From: Pictodentalium vernedei
Lineage: Eukaryota > Mollusca > Scaphopoda > Dentaliida > Dentaliidae
Assembly: GCA_031216915.1 (NCBI GenBank)
Contig: CM062289.1
Location: 26,059,533-26,123,532, forward strand
Reading direction: 5' to 3'
DNA length: 64,000 nt
The notes under the pieces were generated by a model. That model saw only the letters and a program-made list of their open reading frames with translations, ran no database searches and had not been told where the DNA came from. Shown here piece by piece: positions 1 through 11,478 of the stretch (position 1 is its first letter; every line of letters starts with the position of its first letter). Made by a program: the position numbers and the translations under genes.

Positions 1-217
1 CTGTTGGGGCAAAATGTCAAGGTCAGGATGAGTGAGAACACCATTTTTATTTTGAACTACCATGCCCACATATATATTGTGAAAGTGTGTGACAAGTTCC
101 GAACATTTATTTTGTTGAGTTGAATAAGTGTAGATAAGGCCACACAAAGTAGATCTTCTATTTCTCAGGCCATTATTTGTAAAATTTCATGTGGGTGAGC
201 ATTTTATTTTTTTTTTA

Positions 218-2424
218 TTTTTAGCTCACCTACATCTGTAAGATGTGGTGAGCTATTGTCATAACCTCGGGCGTCAGTGTCGGCGTCCGGCGTGTCCAAT
301 ATTGTAATATTTAATGTTAAGGTTAATTTCTCAAACATCAGTGGACTCAGGCCTTTTATATTGCATATGTAGGTTGTAGGGGACTATCAGAACAGTATTT
401 ATCCCTGATACTATGACTTTTTTCCAAATTTCACCTGAAATTTTGTGCCAAAAGTTGTAAGAATTTGCGTTTAGGTGCTGTAAGAATTTGCGTTAAAGTC
501 AGCTTTTGTGCAGATTGTGCTGCTTTAACTTCTCATTACTGTTGATTTTCATATTTCAATAACAACTGTAGGTATTATCCCTACTGTATGCAGAAATTTA
601 ACGAAAATTTTCTTTTTTTTTCAGTCAAAATTTTCATGTTTTTCTCGGACTTAGTAAATTTTAAGTTGTAAAACTTTGTGTTTAAGTGAGTTGTGTTTCT
701 ATGTGTCTTTCCAGGCGATTAATATTCTACACTTGGGTTACTGAACTCCATTACAGTAATATTTAACCCTCATTACATGCATATTTGAGGAATTTGAGGC
801 TGATTTTCTGCCAAAACTTGTTGTAAGAATTAGCATTTAGGTGTTGTAAGAATTTGCGTTAAAGTCAGCTTTTGTGCAGATTGTGGTGCTTTAACTTCTC
901 ATTACTGTTGATTTTTTATATTTCAATAACAACTGTAGGTATTAACCCAACTGTATACAGAAATTTAACGGAAATTTTCTTTTTTTTCATTCAAAATTTT
1001 CATGTTTTTCTCGGACTTAGTAAATTTTAAGTTCTAAAAGTTTGTGTTAAGATGAGGTGTTAAGGTGAGTTCTCAAAGATCAGTTGGCTCAGGCCTTTGA
1101 TATTGCATATGTAGGTTGCAGGGGACTATCAGAACAGTATTTAACCCTGATACTATGACTTATTTCCAAATTTCACCTAAAATTTTCTGCCAAAAGTTGT
1201 TGTCAGAATTTGCGTTAAAGTCAGCTTTTGTGCAGATTGTGCTGCTTTAACTTCTCATTACTGTTGATTTTCATATTTCAATAACAACTGTAGGTATTAA
1301 CCCTACTGTATGCAGAAATTTAACAGAAATTTTTTTTTTTTTCAGTCAAAATTTTCATGTTTTTCTCGGACTTAGTAAATTTTAAGTTGTAAAACTTTGT
1401 AAACTTTGTGTTTAGGTGAGTTGTGTTTCTATGTGTCTTTCCAGGCGATTAATATTCTACACTTGGGTTACTGAACTCCATTGCAGTAATATTTAACCCT
1501 CATTACATGCATATTTGAGGAATTTGAGGCTGATTTTCTGCCCAAACTTGTAAGAATTAGCATTTAGGTGTTGTAAGAATTTGCGTTAAAGTCAGCTTTT
1601 GTGCAGATTGTGGTGCCTTCACCTCTCATTACTGTTTATTTTCTCATTTCAATAACAACTGTAGGTATTAACCCTACTGTATGCAGAAATTTAACTGATT
1701 TCTTTTCTTTTTTTCAGTCACAATGTTCACGTTTTTCTCTGACTTACTCAATTTTAAGTTCTAAAAGTTTGTGTTAAGGTGAGGTGTTAAGGTGAGTTCT
1801 GTTTCTATGTGTCTTTCCAGGAAATTGATATTGTATGCATGGGTTACTGAACTACATTGCGGTAACGTTGCACCCTTATTACATGCATATTTGAGGAATT
1901 TGAGGGGGATTTTGGGGACTTATATTCACTTTCTTTAAAAAAAAATTTTTTTAACTTTTTTTTTTTATTTAATACTTTCTCATACTTGTTACTAGTAACA
2001 TTAAGGCTTATTTTAGTTGTTGATGTGATGTATTTTTTTCTTGGGACTTATAGTCACTTTCTTGAACGAATGTTTTTCCGCATCTCCTCTTTAACCAATG
2101 AATGTACTTCAATTACAATTTCAGTGATTTATGAAAGCCTTTTCTAATTCTTATTTATGATTTAATATCTGGCCTCACGATTCATATTCTTAATCATAAA
2201 CATTTCTAAAAGAAAGAAATGCTTTTATATCCAATGATTCTATGTTGAATTGATATATAATAAATGCAGAAATATAGACTTTCCAAAGCCATCACATAAA
2301 CCACATTAATCATTTGATGCCTAGTTAATGATTTATATTAACTAAATATTAGACATGTTACATTGGAACGACATTATCAAGCGCGAATGTAGGTGAGCGT
2401 TGGGATGTAACATCCCTCTTGTTT
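218..2424. repeat. Long interspersed element with ~360-bp internal tandem repeats
   Basis: The left end starts with TTTTTAGCTCACC and immediately folds back on GGTGAGCT, followed by a GGCGTCCGGCGTGTCC-rich stretch. The right end is GTAGGTGAGCG...CCCTCTTGTTT. Inside, the phrase around CTTTTGTGCAGATTGTG recurs near 504, 862, 1226 and 1596. A second phrase around GTGTTTCTATGTGTCTTTCC recurs near 695, 1425 and 1800, so there are ~360-bp subunits in a ~735-bp higher-order pattern. The same kind of ends (AGCTCA.. at the left, GGCCTCTTGTTT-like at the right) bound the elements at 35271-37260 and 44279-46247, which have a different ~165-bp core. No transposase is visible, so this is a non-autonomous element. 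The architecture resembles the oyster 'pearl' elements, often grouped with Helitron-like non-autonomous elements; that link is inference. Confidence 0.7.
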
Positions 2425-3121
2425 ATTTCTGCAATTATTTCTCTGCCATCAAAAGTTTGTGTTCTAATGTATGGAAGAAAATGGGTGGTGGTGTATTTTG
2501 TCCCTTGAGTGCAACAAGACATTGCAATGCTAATGCTAAAGCATTGCAAAGCCTTCTTGCTCTAAGGAGGCAAATTTATCAATTTTTTTAACTAGGGTAA
2601 AATATCAAACATAAACCTTTTAATAATTATTTTTTAAGTTTACATTGGTTGTAAAAGGATAGCATGCTGGTTGCAGGCCTGGGGTGGAAGAGGGTACTGG
2701 AAGGGGTTGCCCCTTCCTGTAGGTGGGGGCCTCCACCAGGAATATTTGGAAAATTGGATGCCTCAAGAGCAAATTTAGGGGCCTCTGAGTCAGCATTTTA
2801 AACTTTACCAAAAAATAAATTTGAACAATATTTTGAGAATGGATTTTTAAATTTCAAGATTTTTTTCATAGCATATTCATGGCAATTTTGATAAAAACAA
2901 CCCACAAATAAAGTTCCACTGGTTTATTTGGGATGATGAAATCTCAAAAGCCATAGTGTCATGAATCAGGCAATTTTGTGTGTGCTTTCATTGAACTGTT
3001 GATGAAGAAAATGTTTTTTTTTTTTTTTCTTGGTGGAGGGGGTGGGGGGTAGTTTAGATGTCCAAACTGGTTACTGGTAGGAAAACACCCCTGAATCCAG
3101 CACGGGGTTAAATGTCAGATG

Positions 3122-3457
3122 GGGAGCATGGTGGCTCAGTGGTAGACTGTTGGACTTCCCATATGGGACGACCCATCTTGTGTCCTTGGGCAGGCACTTT
3201 ATCTCGTTTGCCAACGTGGGGGCACGATGACGCTGTGTACTAATGCGTACTGCATGTCGATGGTGCACATGCCTTCAACCACTGTAACCCTTCTTGAGTG
3301 GAGCTTGAACAGAGTTAGAATGTTGAGGAGCTGACAGCTGCTCGTCAATGCTCGGTGGTTCTGTCCGGGTTGTCTGTCTTCCTCCATCCATAAAACTGTC
3401 ACAGTCACGATTAGTCATTGTTTATAAGTATGTGACCTTAAACACCAATAAATAAAT
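3122..3457 (+). mobile_element. SINE, tRNA-like head (diverged), with 12-bp target-site duplication
   Basis: Flanked on both sides by AAATGTCAGATG (3110-3121 and 3458-3469), a clear target-site duplication. The head keeps GGTGGCTCAGTGGTAGACTG, an A-box-like segment, but the B-box GGTTCGAATCC seen in the other copies is lost. The body starts at the conserved TTGTGTCCTTGGGCA and runs through GGGGCACGATGACGCTGTG to the tail GTGACCTTAAACACCAATAAATAAATAA. It is more diverged than the copies at 18400, 38262 and 60578, so it is probably older or belongs to another subfamily. Confidence 0.85.
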
Positions 3458-4142
3458 AAATGTCAGATGAGCTGAATATCGCTCTCCATCATTTTCCAAA
3501 ATCGAAGGACTGCAATAATGAGGCAATATTTTGGCATTATTAACACCATACATGTAATGTTGCCAAATGGTACACTTTGTTATAGGAGGCTCTGTAGGAG
3601 GAGCTGAAACATGGGGAGCATAAACTGATCGAGTCATAAACATACACATATGCATAACAGAGGGACACACCTAGGACATTAACAACATGTCAGGAAGGTC
3701 AAAGAAATCACGCTTCCTTCAATTAGAATATTGCAATATCCAGAATTGCCATAAAAAAGTTAGTGAAATCAAAACAATGATGGAGGGGGAGGATTTTGAA
3801 ATAATGGGCTTAAGTGAGATATAGATAAGGCAGGGCAAGCGTGTTGAAGTTGGGCAAACTTAAGGGGAGAGAAAACCATCTTAATGGCTGTTACATGTAC
3901 ATTAAATTTTTCCTTGTTAACATTATTGGTTGCTGGATGAATGATTCCAAGTTAGCGTATTGTATACATTGTAGTAGGAGCAGGGTATTTTTTTTTTAAA
4001 AAAAACTTGGTTCGCAGTTTTCATCTTGGTTTCAAAAAGTGATGATAAATAGTGAATATAAGGTTAATATGAAGGAAAAATGGTTAGCATTTGGACATTT
4101 TTGTACAGCATTTTGCGATGCAAATCCAGCCATCAAATACCA

Positions 4143-4760
4143 TGAGGAGCTGAATATGTTAGGGTACAGATGTCTGTAACTTACAGGAAATGTCGACCAA
4201 CATTATGGGTTGCACGATGGATGATTCCTATTAGAATGTTATATAGTAAGAGCTGAATAATGTAGGGTACAGATGTCTGTAACTTACGGGGAATGTTGGC
4301 CAACATTATGGGTTGCACGATGAATGATTCCAAGTTAGCATGTTGTAGGAGCTGAATAACATGGTGTGCAGATGTCTGAAACTTAAGGGGAATGTCGGCC
4401 AACATTATGGGGTGCACGATGAATGATTCCAAATTAGTGCGTTTATATTATGAGCTGAATAACGTGGGGTGCAGCTGTCTGTAACTTACGGGGAATGTTG
4501 ACCAACATTATGGGTTGCACAGTGGATGATTTCAAGTTAGCATATTGTATAGTAGAAGCTGAATAACATGTGGTGTAGATGTCTGTAACTTAAGGGGTAT
4601 GTCAGCCAGCATTATGGAGTGCACAATGAATGATTCCAAGGTAGCATGTTGTATTATAGTAGGAGCTGAATAACGTGGGGTGCAGATGTCTAACTTACAG
4701 GGAATGTCAGCCATAAATGTAGGTTGCAGATTGAATTATTCCAAGTTTGCATATATTGTA
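4143..4760. repeat. ~104-bp tandem repeat array (copy 1)
   Basis: About six units beginning GAGCTGAATAA are spaced roughly 100-107 bp apart (near 4146, 4249, 4350, 4452, 4557, 4665). Each contains GATGTCTGTAACTTA, AACATTATGGGTTGCAC and GAATGATTCCAAGTTAGC. A stray partial unit lies at about 3926-3970. Open frames on the minus strand here are repeats of the unit and not a gene. The same unit forms a second array at 9200-9870. Confidence 0.85.
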
Positions 4761-5419
4761 TATTGATATATATCGCATTACTCACATTTTTAACATTTCG
4801 AAAATAATATTACCGAATAGTACACTTTGTTATAGACTGCACATGTACATACCGTACAGTAAAATATGAGCACATTTAAAACTTTTCTTGATTGTTCCAT
4901 CTTTACATAGGATGTTAAATGAAAATTCGGGAAACGCAAATTATATTTTACTGGTATAATAGCACCCTGTATCCAATGCCTGTAGTGGATGTCCTCCATT
5001 TAAAGTGGGCAATGACTTTAACTGGTTGAGTGCTGGAAGTCCATATGTGGGCTTTACTCTGAAGTTCAGGTACCAGAACTGTCCCAATGGGAGGCTTGAA
5101 AGGCTGGCCTTAATCAGCTTCGTACGAACATGAATTGTATGAGCTGCAGTGTGACTAACTGCTTCGAAGTAGACTAGCAGCGAACCGAGAGGGAAATTAT
5201 CAACTCTTTCAATAACATGTTATTGATTGAGTTCAGTGGTCAAAGTTATTCAAGGTGGGCTTCTACTGCTGGCTGCAAAATGTAACTGTAACGTGAGGAG
5301 GGTGTTTACCTCCCATGGTAATTACACTATTTGAGTGTAGGTCTGCAATTGCTTGTCTTCATGTAAATCTTCCTTGCAGTACGTGGAGGAAGGATTGCAA
5401 ATAAATTGCTGTTCTGATT

Positions 5420-6425
5420 TTCCTTAATTTTGTTCAGTTCCACCAGTGAAAGTCTTTTAATATTTGGTATACAACATCTCAAGGGGGAGGCAGATTCCAT
5501 TTTGTTCAAATCGTGTCCCAGTGTTAATTTTAGGGCTCTCTGTTGGAGCCAGAAATTTAATTTAGCAATACGACATAATGAGGAATATTTAAAACTCTTC
5601 TTCTTTAGATCCACCACTGACAATTTTAATATTTGGTATACAACATCTCTTGGGTGGGGAGGGGGATTTAACTTGTTTTAAATTGGGGCTCTTGATAAAT
5701 ATTTAGGCTTTCTATTGGAGCCCAAATTTCAACTTCATCTAATACAATATAAGGAAATTTCTTTAAAAAGCTTCAGATCCGCAAGTCAGACTCCTTTCAT
5801 CGTATTTGGTATCAACATATCTAGGGTGGCTTAGATTTAAGTTTGTTCAGATCAAGTCACTGTGCTGATATTTGGGCTCCCTGTTGGTGCCCGGATTTAG
5901 TGCTGTATGATGAAAATTCCTCAAAAATCTTCAAGTTTACAAGTGAAAATGTTTCGATATTTTGTGTACATCATTCATAGCTGGTCACAATCAGGTTTGT
6001 TCAAATCAATTCTCTGAATTCCTATTTGGGCATCTTGTGAGACCCCAAACTTTAACTTATTATCATAGGGCAATATGAGGAACAGTCTTTAACCATCCTC
6101 GTTAGATCAACCATTTTGAATCCTTTGATATTTGGTAAACAATATTCAGGCAGATTCAAGTTTGTTCAAATCCAAGCCCTAGTGTTTTTCCATCAATAAT
6201 GTCTTTCAAACTGCAGTGGCATAACATCTCATAACAGTTGGTAGAGTTTGATCCAGTCGGAAAGACCTATGACAATAATCACTGACATGGGCACCAGAAT
6301 GTTGTTATGACTTCTTGCCACTGTAGTGTTGATGAGCCATGACTAGCTGAATGTGACCTAAAATGCTTCTTTGATCTAATTTGTTAGGTGACTGATTAAG
6401 GCCCCATGTGGCCTCCTGTTGTTTA
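5420..6425. repeat. Decayed long element with ~165-bp core repeats, left end missing
   Basis: Units carry the family phrases AATATTTGGTATACAACATCTC, TTTGTTCAAATC and GGGCTCTCTGTTGGAGCC, followed by an ATATGAGGAA-like run and CTTCTTCTTTAGATCCACC. The right end at about 6390-6425 reads GATTAAGGCCCCATGTGGCCTCCTGTTG, the usual small hairpin before CTCTTGTTT. Units become hard to align after about 6180, so this is an old copy. The short open frames on both strands are shadows of the repeat. Confidence 0.65.
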
Positions 6426-6429
6426 CATG

Positions 6430-9040
6430 AAAGAATTATCAATGGATTTTTTTTAATTGGAAGGAAGGCAGTAGAGTAAGCTTGTGGGAAACTTGTAATG
6501 AGTTCAGCAGTTTTTCAAGCTCACACTGCAAGCATGTGCAGGCTAACACTGATATTGCAAGCCTATTGAACTTTTACAGTCTTGCAATTTCATTTTTTAC
6601 CATATTTTTATCTTCAGCATTCCCTAAACACAGGCTGACCTCACATTATAATCACTATAAGTATTGTAATGTTTCTGTGTAATTAGTCTTTTCTCTTCAT
6701 TCATCATAATGTATCTTTGGATTTTAACAAAAGTGTCTTTAACAGCAAAACTATTTTATCGCCAAGATATGAACTTAGTTATTAATTTGCTGATCAGCAC
6801 TAATAAATCACAAATAGCAAACTAACAATGCAAGCTAAATATAGAAGCCTGTGGAAACCTTGCCGAGTTAGCTAGCACTAAGCTATACATTATACTTGTG
6901 TTGTTGTTGTTGTCATATTAGCCTATGCAGCTAAAAGTAATCGTAAACACCAATAAATGAACAAAAGGCTTGGCGAGCATGCATAAGGTAACACTGAGTG
7001 CTTGCACAAGCTAACAATTGAGTTTGCAATGTTTTATGTACATTTGAAAGTTAGCTTGTGCAGGCTTATTATCTTAGAATAAACTTAAACATGAAACATT
7101 GCAAGCTTATTTTAAGATAACAATTTTGTGAGTCTGTAAGTCTGTTCACATTTTCCTTTAGCACAGGCTACACTCTGTAGTTCTCATCCGATCGTCACTT
7201 AATTTGATATGCAGGTTTGGAGTCATGTCTAGATGAGAACATCCCCTTTTGGTCACGATTGGTCAACCGTGATAGCTGCCCAAGCCAAAAACCCCAAAAC
7301 TTTTATCACAGTCTGCAGGTCATATTTAATATGGAGGGATTTCATTGTAACTTTGTAGGAAGACTCCGTTTGATGTCTAGAGGAGACTCGTTTTCAAATA
7401 ATTTCACTGTAAATTGGTAACTTTCGTTGATATATATTAACTGTGAGGCCACATACATTAACTGTGAGGGCCACATTAACCCACCCCTCAATTCTTTAGT
7501 ACAGTCTACACCTCATATTATTTTTATTGTAAACATAGTATACAGTTAACAAAACTTAACATATTCCCTATTATCACAATTCTTTTGTTATTTCATAATC
7601 CCTTCATAAACATTGAACATTATCTTTTTCATCAAACATAACACACAGACAAGTGTCATTGACACTTTCATTTGGTGTCTGCGGAAAATTTTATTTTAGT
7701 TGAGAACACGATTTTGCCATCTTTTATAGTCGCCAGATGTAAAATATGTGGAACATTTTATGTTTCTTACATTCAGTTATGCCTTCTTTTGAAGGAAATT
7801 AATTATTTTTGGATAGAATTATAAAATCTTTGCACAGTGCTAGGTTGTTAGTATTGGCTTCATGCTATAAAAAGGAAATTTTGGTACCATATATATCAAC
7901 CCATGTAGTAAGAAGGCTTAGTAAAGAGTCTCCAAGTCCTGAATTTACAGTGAGACTCACAGAATGAGTTCAGTAAAATATAGTTGGACCGAGCCTCTGG
8001 AGAGGTACATGCTTAATTTAACCCATATGTTTCATAAATTCCGCTTTCAACTGGGGACAAGTTGAGTCTATTTATCATTTGATCCCTATTCCAATACAAG
8101 ATGCTTAACTATTCACTCAAATACAGACAGTGCTGTGAATAAAATTAAAAAAAACATCTTTTGTAGGCAACTCAGGTTACTTAAAGTGGTAATCCAGCAT
8201 GTCATTGAATGATAGGGCTTTACAACTTTTAAGTTTTCAAAAGTTTTATCTAGGTTAAAGCATTTTCATAGCTTACTGTAAATTATTTTAAAAAGATTTT
8301 TTCATTGTGTGGTCATATATAGTGACAACTGCTGTCAATTACCTTAATAAACACTAATAAATAACAAAATAGTTTTTCTCAAAGTTTCCTGAAGTAAAAA
8401 AAACTTAAATTGAAAACTCAGGTAAAGTTAAATTACTTTTTTTAATCTCAATTTTCTCAAATGCACTCACCCACCCAATCACACCAACCCACCCCACTCG
8501 AGGACAACTGGGAAGTGAAGGTCATCATGTCTGCTGAGGTAGATTTGTTTTCCTCCACCAGTGAAATAGGACCTGGTAACCAATGCTGCTTGGGTGCAAT
8601 CCCTCAGTAAATGGGTAACATAAACATAAATGATTCACAAAACTTGTCTTTATACTTATGTCATGGTCCTCTAAAATGGGCAACATGTTGATTAACGATT
8701 GTCTAAGCTTGACTTCATCTCCATGTTGTGTCACGATTAGCCATGGTACATAACTATGTGACGTTAACCACCAACAAACAAATACTTATGTCATGTCATG
8801 ATATAGCTCAGATGCTGACATTAAACATCTATATAAAAATATTTTTTTCCAAACCCATATTCTCATTCTCCATAGGCATTCATTAATTATTAGAGAGTTT
8901 GGCATACTAGCTTGACTCTAATGGATTTTGACTGACCAAATAATTACTTTTTGACAATCTAAGGCACAAGAAAATGATTTTCACAAAATCTTATTTACCT
9001 GCATTTACAGGGCTACAGGAGTAGGGGTTAAAGAGTTCAA
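6430..9040. other. Mostly unassigned AT-rich sequence
   Basis: No coding region is recognised. A short SINE-tail remnant (AAACACCAATAAATGA) is seen near 6945-6960 and another (CACGATTAGCCATGGTACATAA...) near 8730-8790. Around 8555-8650 a segment beginning AATAGGACCTGGTAACC recurs in diverged form near 10868 and 14463, so it is an unidentified interspersed repeat. Confidence 0.5.
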
Positions 9041-9198
9041 GAATGACGTGAAGTATCCCTAGTGTTTGGAGAACTTTTTCTACTAAACCATTCAGTCAGA
9101 TCTTTTGATACAGTGGAACTCCTGTTACTGGAATAGCCACTTGGTTACTTTCCTATATTCTACAGATAAATTGGGCATTTATTCAATTATATCTTAAG
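9041..9198. repeat. Direct repeat flanking the 104-bp array, left copy
   Basis: This ~150-bp stretch (GTGTTTGGAGAACTTTTTCTACTAAACC onwards) recurs with modest divergence at 9866-10026. Both copies lead into a pogo-like terminus CAGTGGAACTC. The left copy stops where the 104-bp array begins, so a ~0.82-kb tandem duplication that includes the array is the simple reading. Confidence 0.7.
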
Positions 9199-9870
9199 GG
9201 AAGCTGAATAACATGGGGTGCAGATGTCTGTAACTCAAGGGGAATGTCGGTCAACATTATGGGGTGCACAATGAATGATTATTTATTTATTGGTGTTTAA
9301 GGTCACATATTTCTGCACAATGGCTAATCATAACCATGACGGTTTTACGGGTGGAGGAAGCCGGAGTACCCAGAGAGAACCACCGAGCACTGGCGAGCAA
9401 CTGTCAGCTCCCCAACATACTAACTCCAAACAAGCAGGATTAGCATTGGTTGAAGACAAGTGCACCATCGATGTGCAGTACGCCTTAGCACACAACGCCA
9501 CCATGCCCTACATGGGCAGTGGGGGTGAAGTGTCTTGCCCAAGGACATAACATGATTGCCGCAGGTGGGATTCGAACCGAGGACCTCTCGGCTTGCAGCC
9601 TGCACCTCTGCCTACTGAGCCACCATACCCCCACAATGAATGATTCCAAGTTAGTGTGTTTGTATTATGAGCTGAATAACATGTTGGTGCAGATGTCTGT
9701 AACTTTGGTGGAATGTTGGCCAACATTATGGGTTGCACAATGAATGATTCCAAGGTAGCATATTGTATAGTAGGAGCTGAATAACGTGGGGTGCAAATGT
9801 CTGTGACTTAAGGGGAATGTCGTCCAACATTATGGGGTGCACTATGAATGATTCCAAGTTAGCATGAAGT
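9199..9870. repeat. ~104-bp tandem repeat array (copy 2), interrupted by a SINE
   Basis: Units match the array at 4143-4760 (GAATAACATGGGGTGCAGATG, AACATTATGGGGTGCAC, GAATGATTCCAAG). One unit is split by the SINE at 9281-9631: the phrase CACAATGAATGATT is present on both sides, and removing the SINE and one copy of it restores a normal unit. Confidence 0.85.
9281..9631 (-). mobile_element. SINE, tRNA head, minus orientation, 14-bp target-site duplication
   Basis: Target-site duplications CACAATGAATGATT lie at 9267-9280 and 9632-9645. Read on the minus strand, the element begins GGTATGGTGGCTCAGTAGGC, a tRNA-like A box, then has the B box GGTTCGAATCC. The shared body with a CCTTGGGCAAGACACTTC-like phrase follows, then the tail GTGACCTTAAACACCAATAAATAAAT. 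It sits inside a 104-bp satellite unit, which proves a real insertion event. Transcription would be by RNA polymerase III with reverse transcription supplied in trans by a LINE; that is family knowledge, not seen here. Confidence 0.92.
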
Positions 9871-9926
9871 ATTCCAAGTGTTTGGAGAACTTTTTCTACT
9901 AAACCATTCAGTCAAATCTTTTGGTA

Positions 9927-10322
9927 CAGTGGAACTCTGTTGCTTGAATAGCCACTTGCTTACTTGAATAGCCAACTGGTTACTTTCTTGTATTCTACAG
10001 ATAAACTGGGCATTTATTCAATTATATATTGCTTGACAGAGCTCTGTGATCTCTCAAACAATATATAATACAATGAATGACTGTATTGGACGTACTGAGG
10101 CAAAAAGCTCCATAAACAAGGGAAATTTGTTGTTTATCAGAGCAATTTCTCAACATATTGCAGTATTTTTTATTCAGTTAACAGGAATCTGCTCCATAAC
10201 CTGTAAGCAATTAACAGGTCAAATTTGTACTGAAGGTATGGTAAATGAATTTGTGTTTGTAAATATTATTCAGTTAACAGGGGTATTCAATTAAGAGAGA
10301 ACCAATTAAGTGGGCTTCATTG
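9927..10322. mobile_element. pogo/Tigger-like MITE flanked by TA
   Basis: Starts CAGTGGAACTCTGTTGC and ends AATTAAGTGGGCTTCATTG. The ends form an imperfect terminal inverted repeat (CAGTGGAA against CAATGAAG), and TA lies immediately outside on both sides (9925-9926 and 10323-10324). CAGTGGAAC termini with TA duplications are typical of pogo/Tigger elements. The interior has phrases such as ATTCAGTTAACAGG repeated three times but no transposase. The 82-aa open frame at 10046-10294 lies inside this element and is not a gene. Confidence 0.55.
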
Positions 10323-10324
10323 TA

Positions 10325-11170
10325 TTTGCTATTTAGCATTGGAAGGTGCACCAAATTACATTTCTTCAAGGCATGCAACTTGACTGGTTTTCAGGATCAC
10401 CAGAGGAGGGTGTTGGAGTGGTGGTGGAGTCAGAAAATAACGCTTGACCCAATATATTCTCTTTTCAGTCTTCCTTGGCCAATTTTTTTTATAACATTTC
10501 CAAAAGAAATCAACAGAGACATATATCAGACCTCACAGAAACAAGCTCACTGACACTTTGGAAGGAGCCCCAAATTTTATTTGTTTCAGGGATGCAACTT
10601 GAATGGTATTTGGTTGAAGTCACCAGATGAGGGGTGTTGGGTGGTGGTGAAGTCAGAAAACATGTCACCCTTTAATTCTGTTTTCAGTCAAACTTGGCCT
10701 GTTTTTTTTTTAAGTTTCAAAAAATGTCAGCAAAAAAGTATCTCATATTACATCTGACAGAAATGAGCTCATCAGGATTTCCTGCCCTTATTGTATTGTT
10801 CTTCATGGGAACCCTGGGAAATGAATCGGTGCTCATTTACTGAGGTGAACAAATTATGTTTTACTAGTAGAATAGGTCCTGGTAACCTAAACCGCTGGGA
10901 TGCAGTCCCTCATTCAGTGGGCAACATGGGCATAAACGATTAGCAAAACATCATTTTATGCTTATGTTGAGTCATCATATAGCCCAGAGATGCTGACACC
11001 AATAAATAATTAAATGTATGTGTCTGTTGTACTGAAGTAATTAATGATGGAAAAACTTAAAGACATGCAAATTTTATATGATCATCATAAATCCATTCTG
11101 ACAATGTAAATGAGATGGGCATGACTTATCAGATGAGCATTCTGGCCCTGTGGGAGCTTCTTGTTTTTAA
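10325..11170. repeat. Decayed long element, two ~210-bp units and a typical right end
   Basis: Two units start at about 10338 and 10557 (GGAAGGTGCACCAAATT.. and GGAAGGAGCCCCAAATT..), each with GCAACTTGA.TGG and a (GGTGTTGG)(GTGGTGG) run. The end at 11135-11168 reads GATGAGCATTCTGGCCCTGTGGGAGCTTCTTGTTTTT, matching the hairpin-plus-CTTGTTT end seen on other long elements in this window. No coding function. Confidence 0.55.
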
Positions 11171-11478
11171 ATGTGACTGGCTGCTATTTTTAATTCAGTT
11201 TTTTCTCTTCTAAACCTCTACTTATAGTTTGGCTAGGTTGGCAGGCATATGCTGTTGTATGGCGTTGACAGCCATAACTCAAGAATGGCTGGATGGATTC
11301 TCATGATACTTGGTAATCTGAGTTATTTGGCCAAGTTGGACGGAGCTAATCAAGAATTCCACCTTGATCAAAATTTCTTGGCAGAATTATGCCCCTTAGC
11401 TAATGGATTTTCATGAATTTTGAGTTTGTTAGTATGAAAACTCGGAACAAACATTGACCATTGACCAATCTGGCTGAT

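Noticed and set aside
218-2424. Firm Helitron assignment for the long core-repeat elements
   Set aside because: The 3' hairpin before CTCTTGTTT is suggestive, but the canonical CTRR end and 5' TC are not clear, and no Rep/helicase is present.
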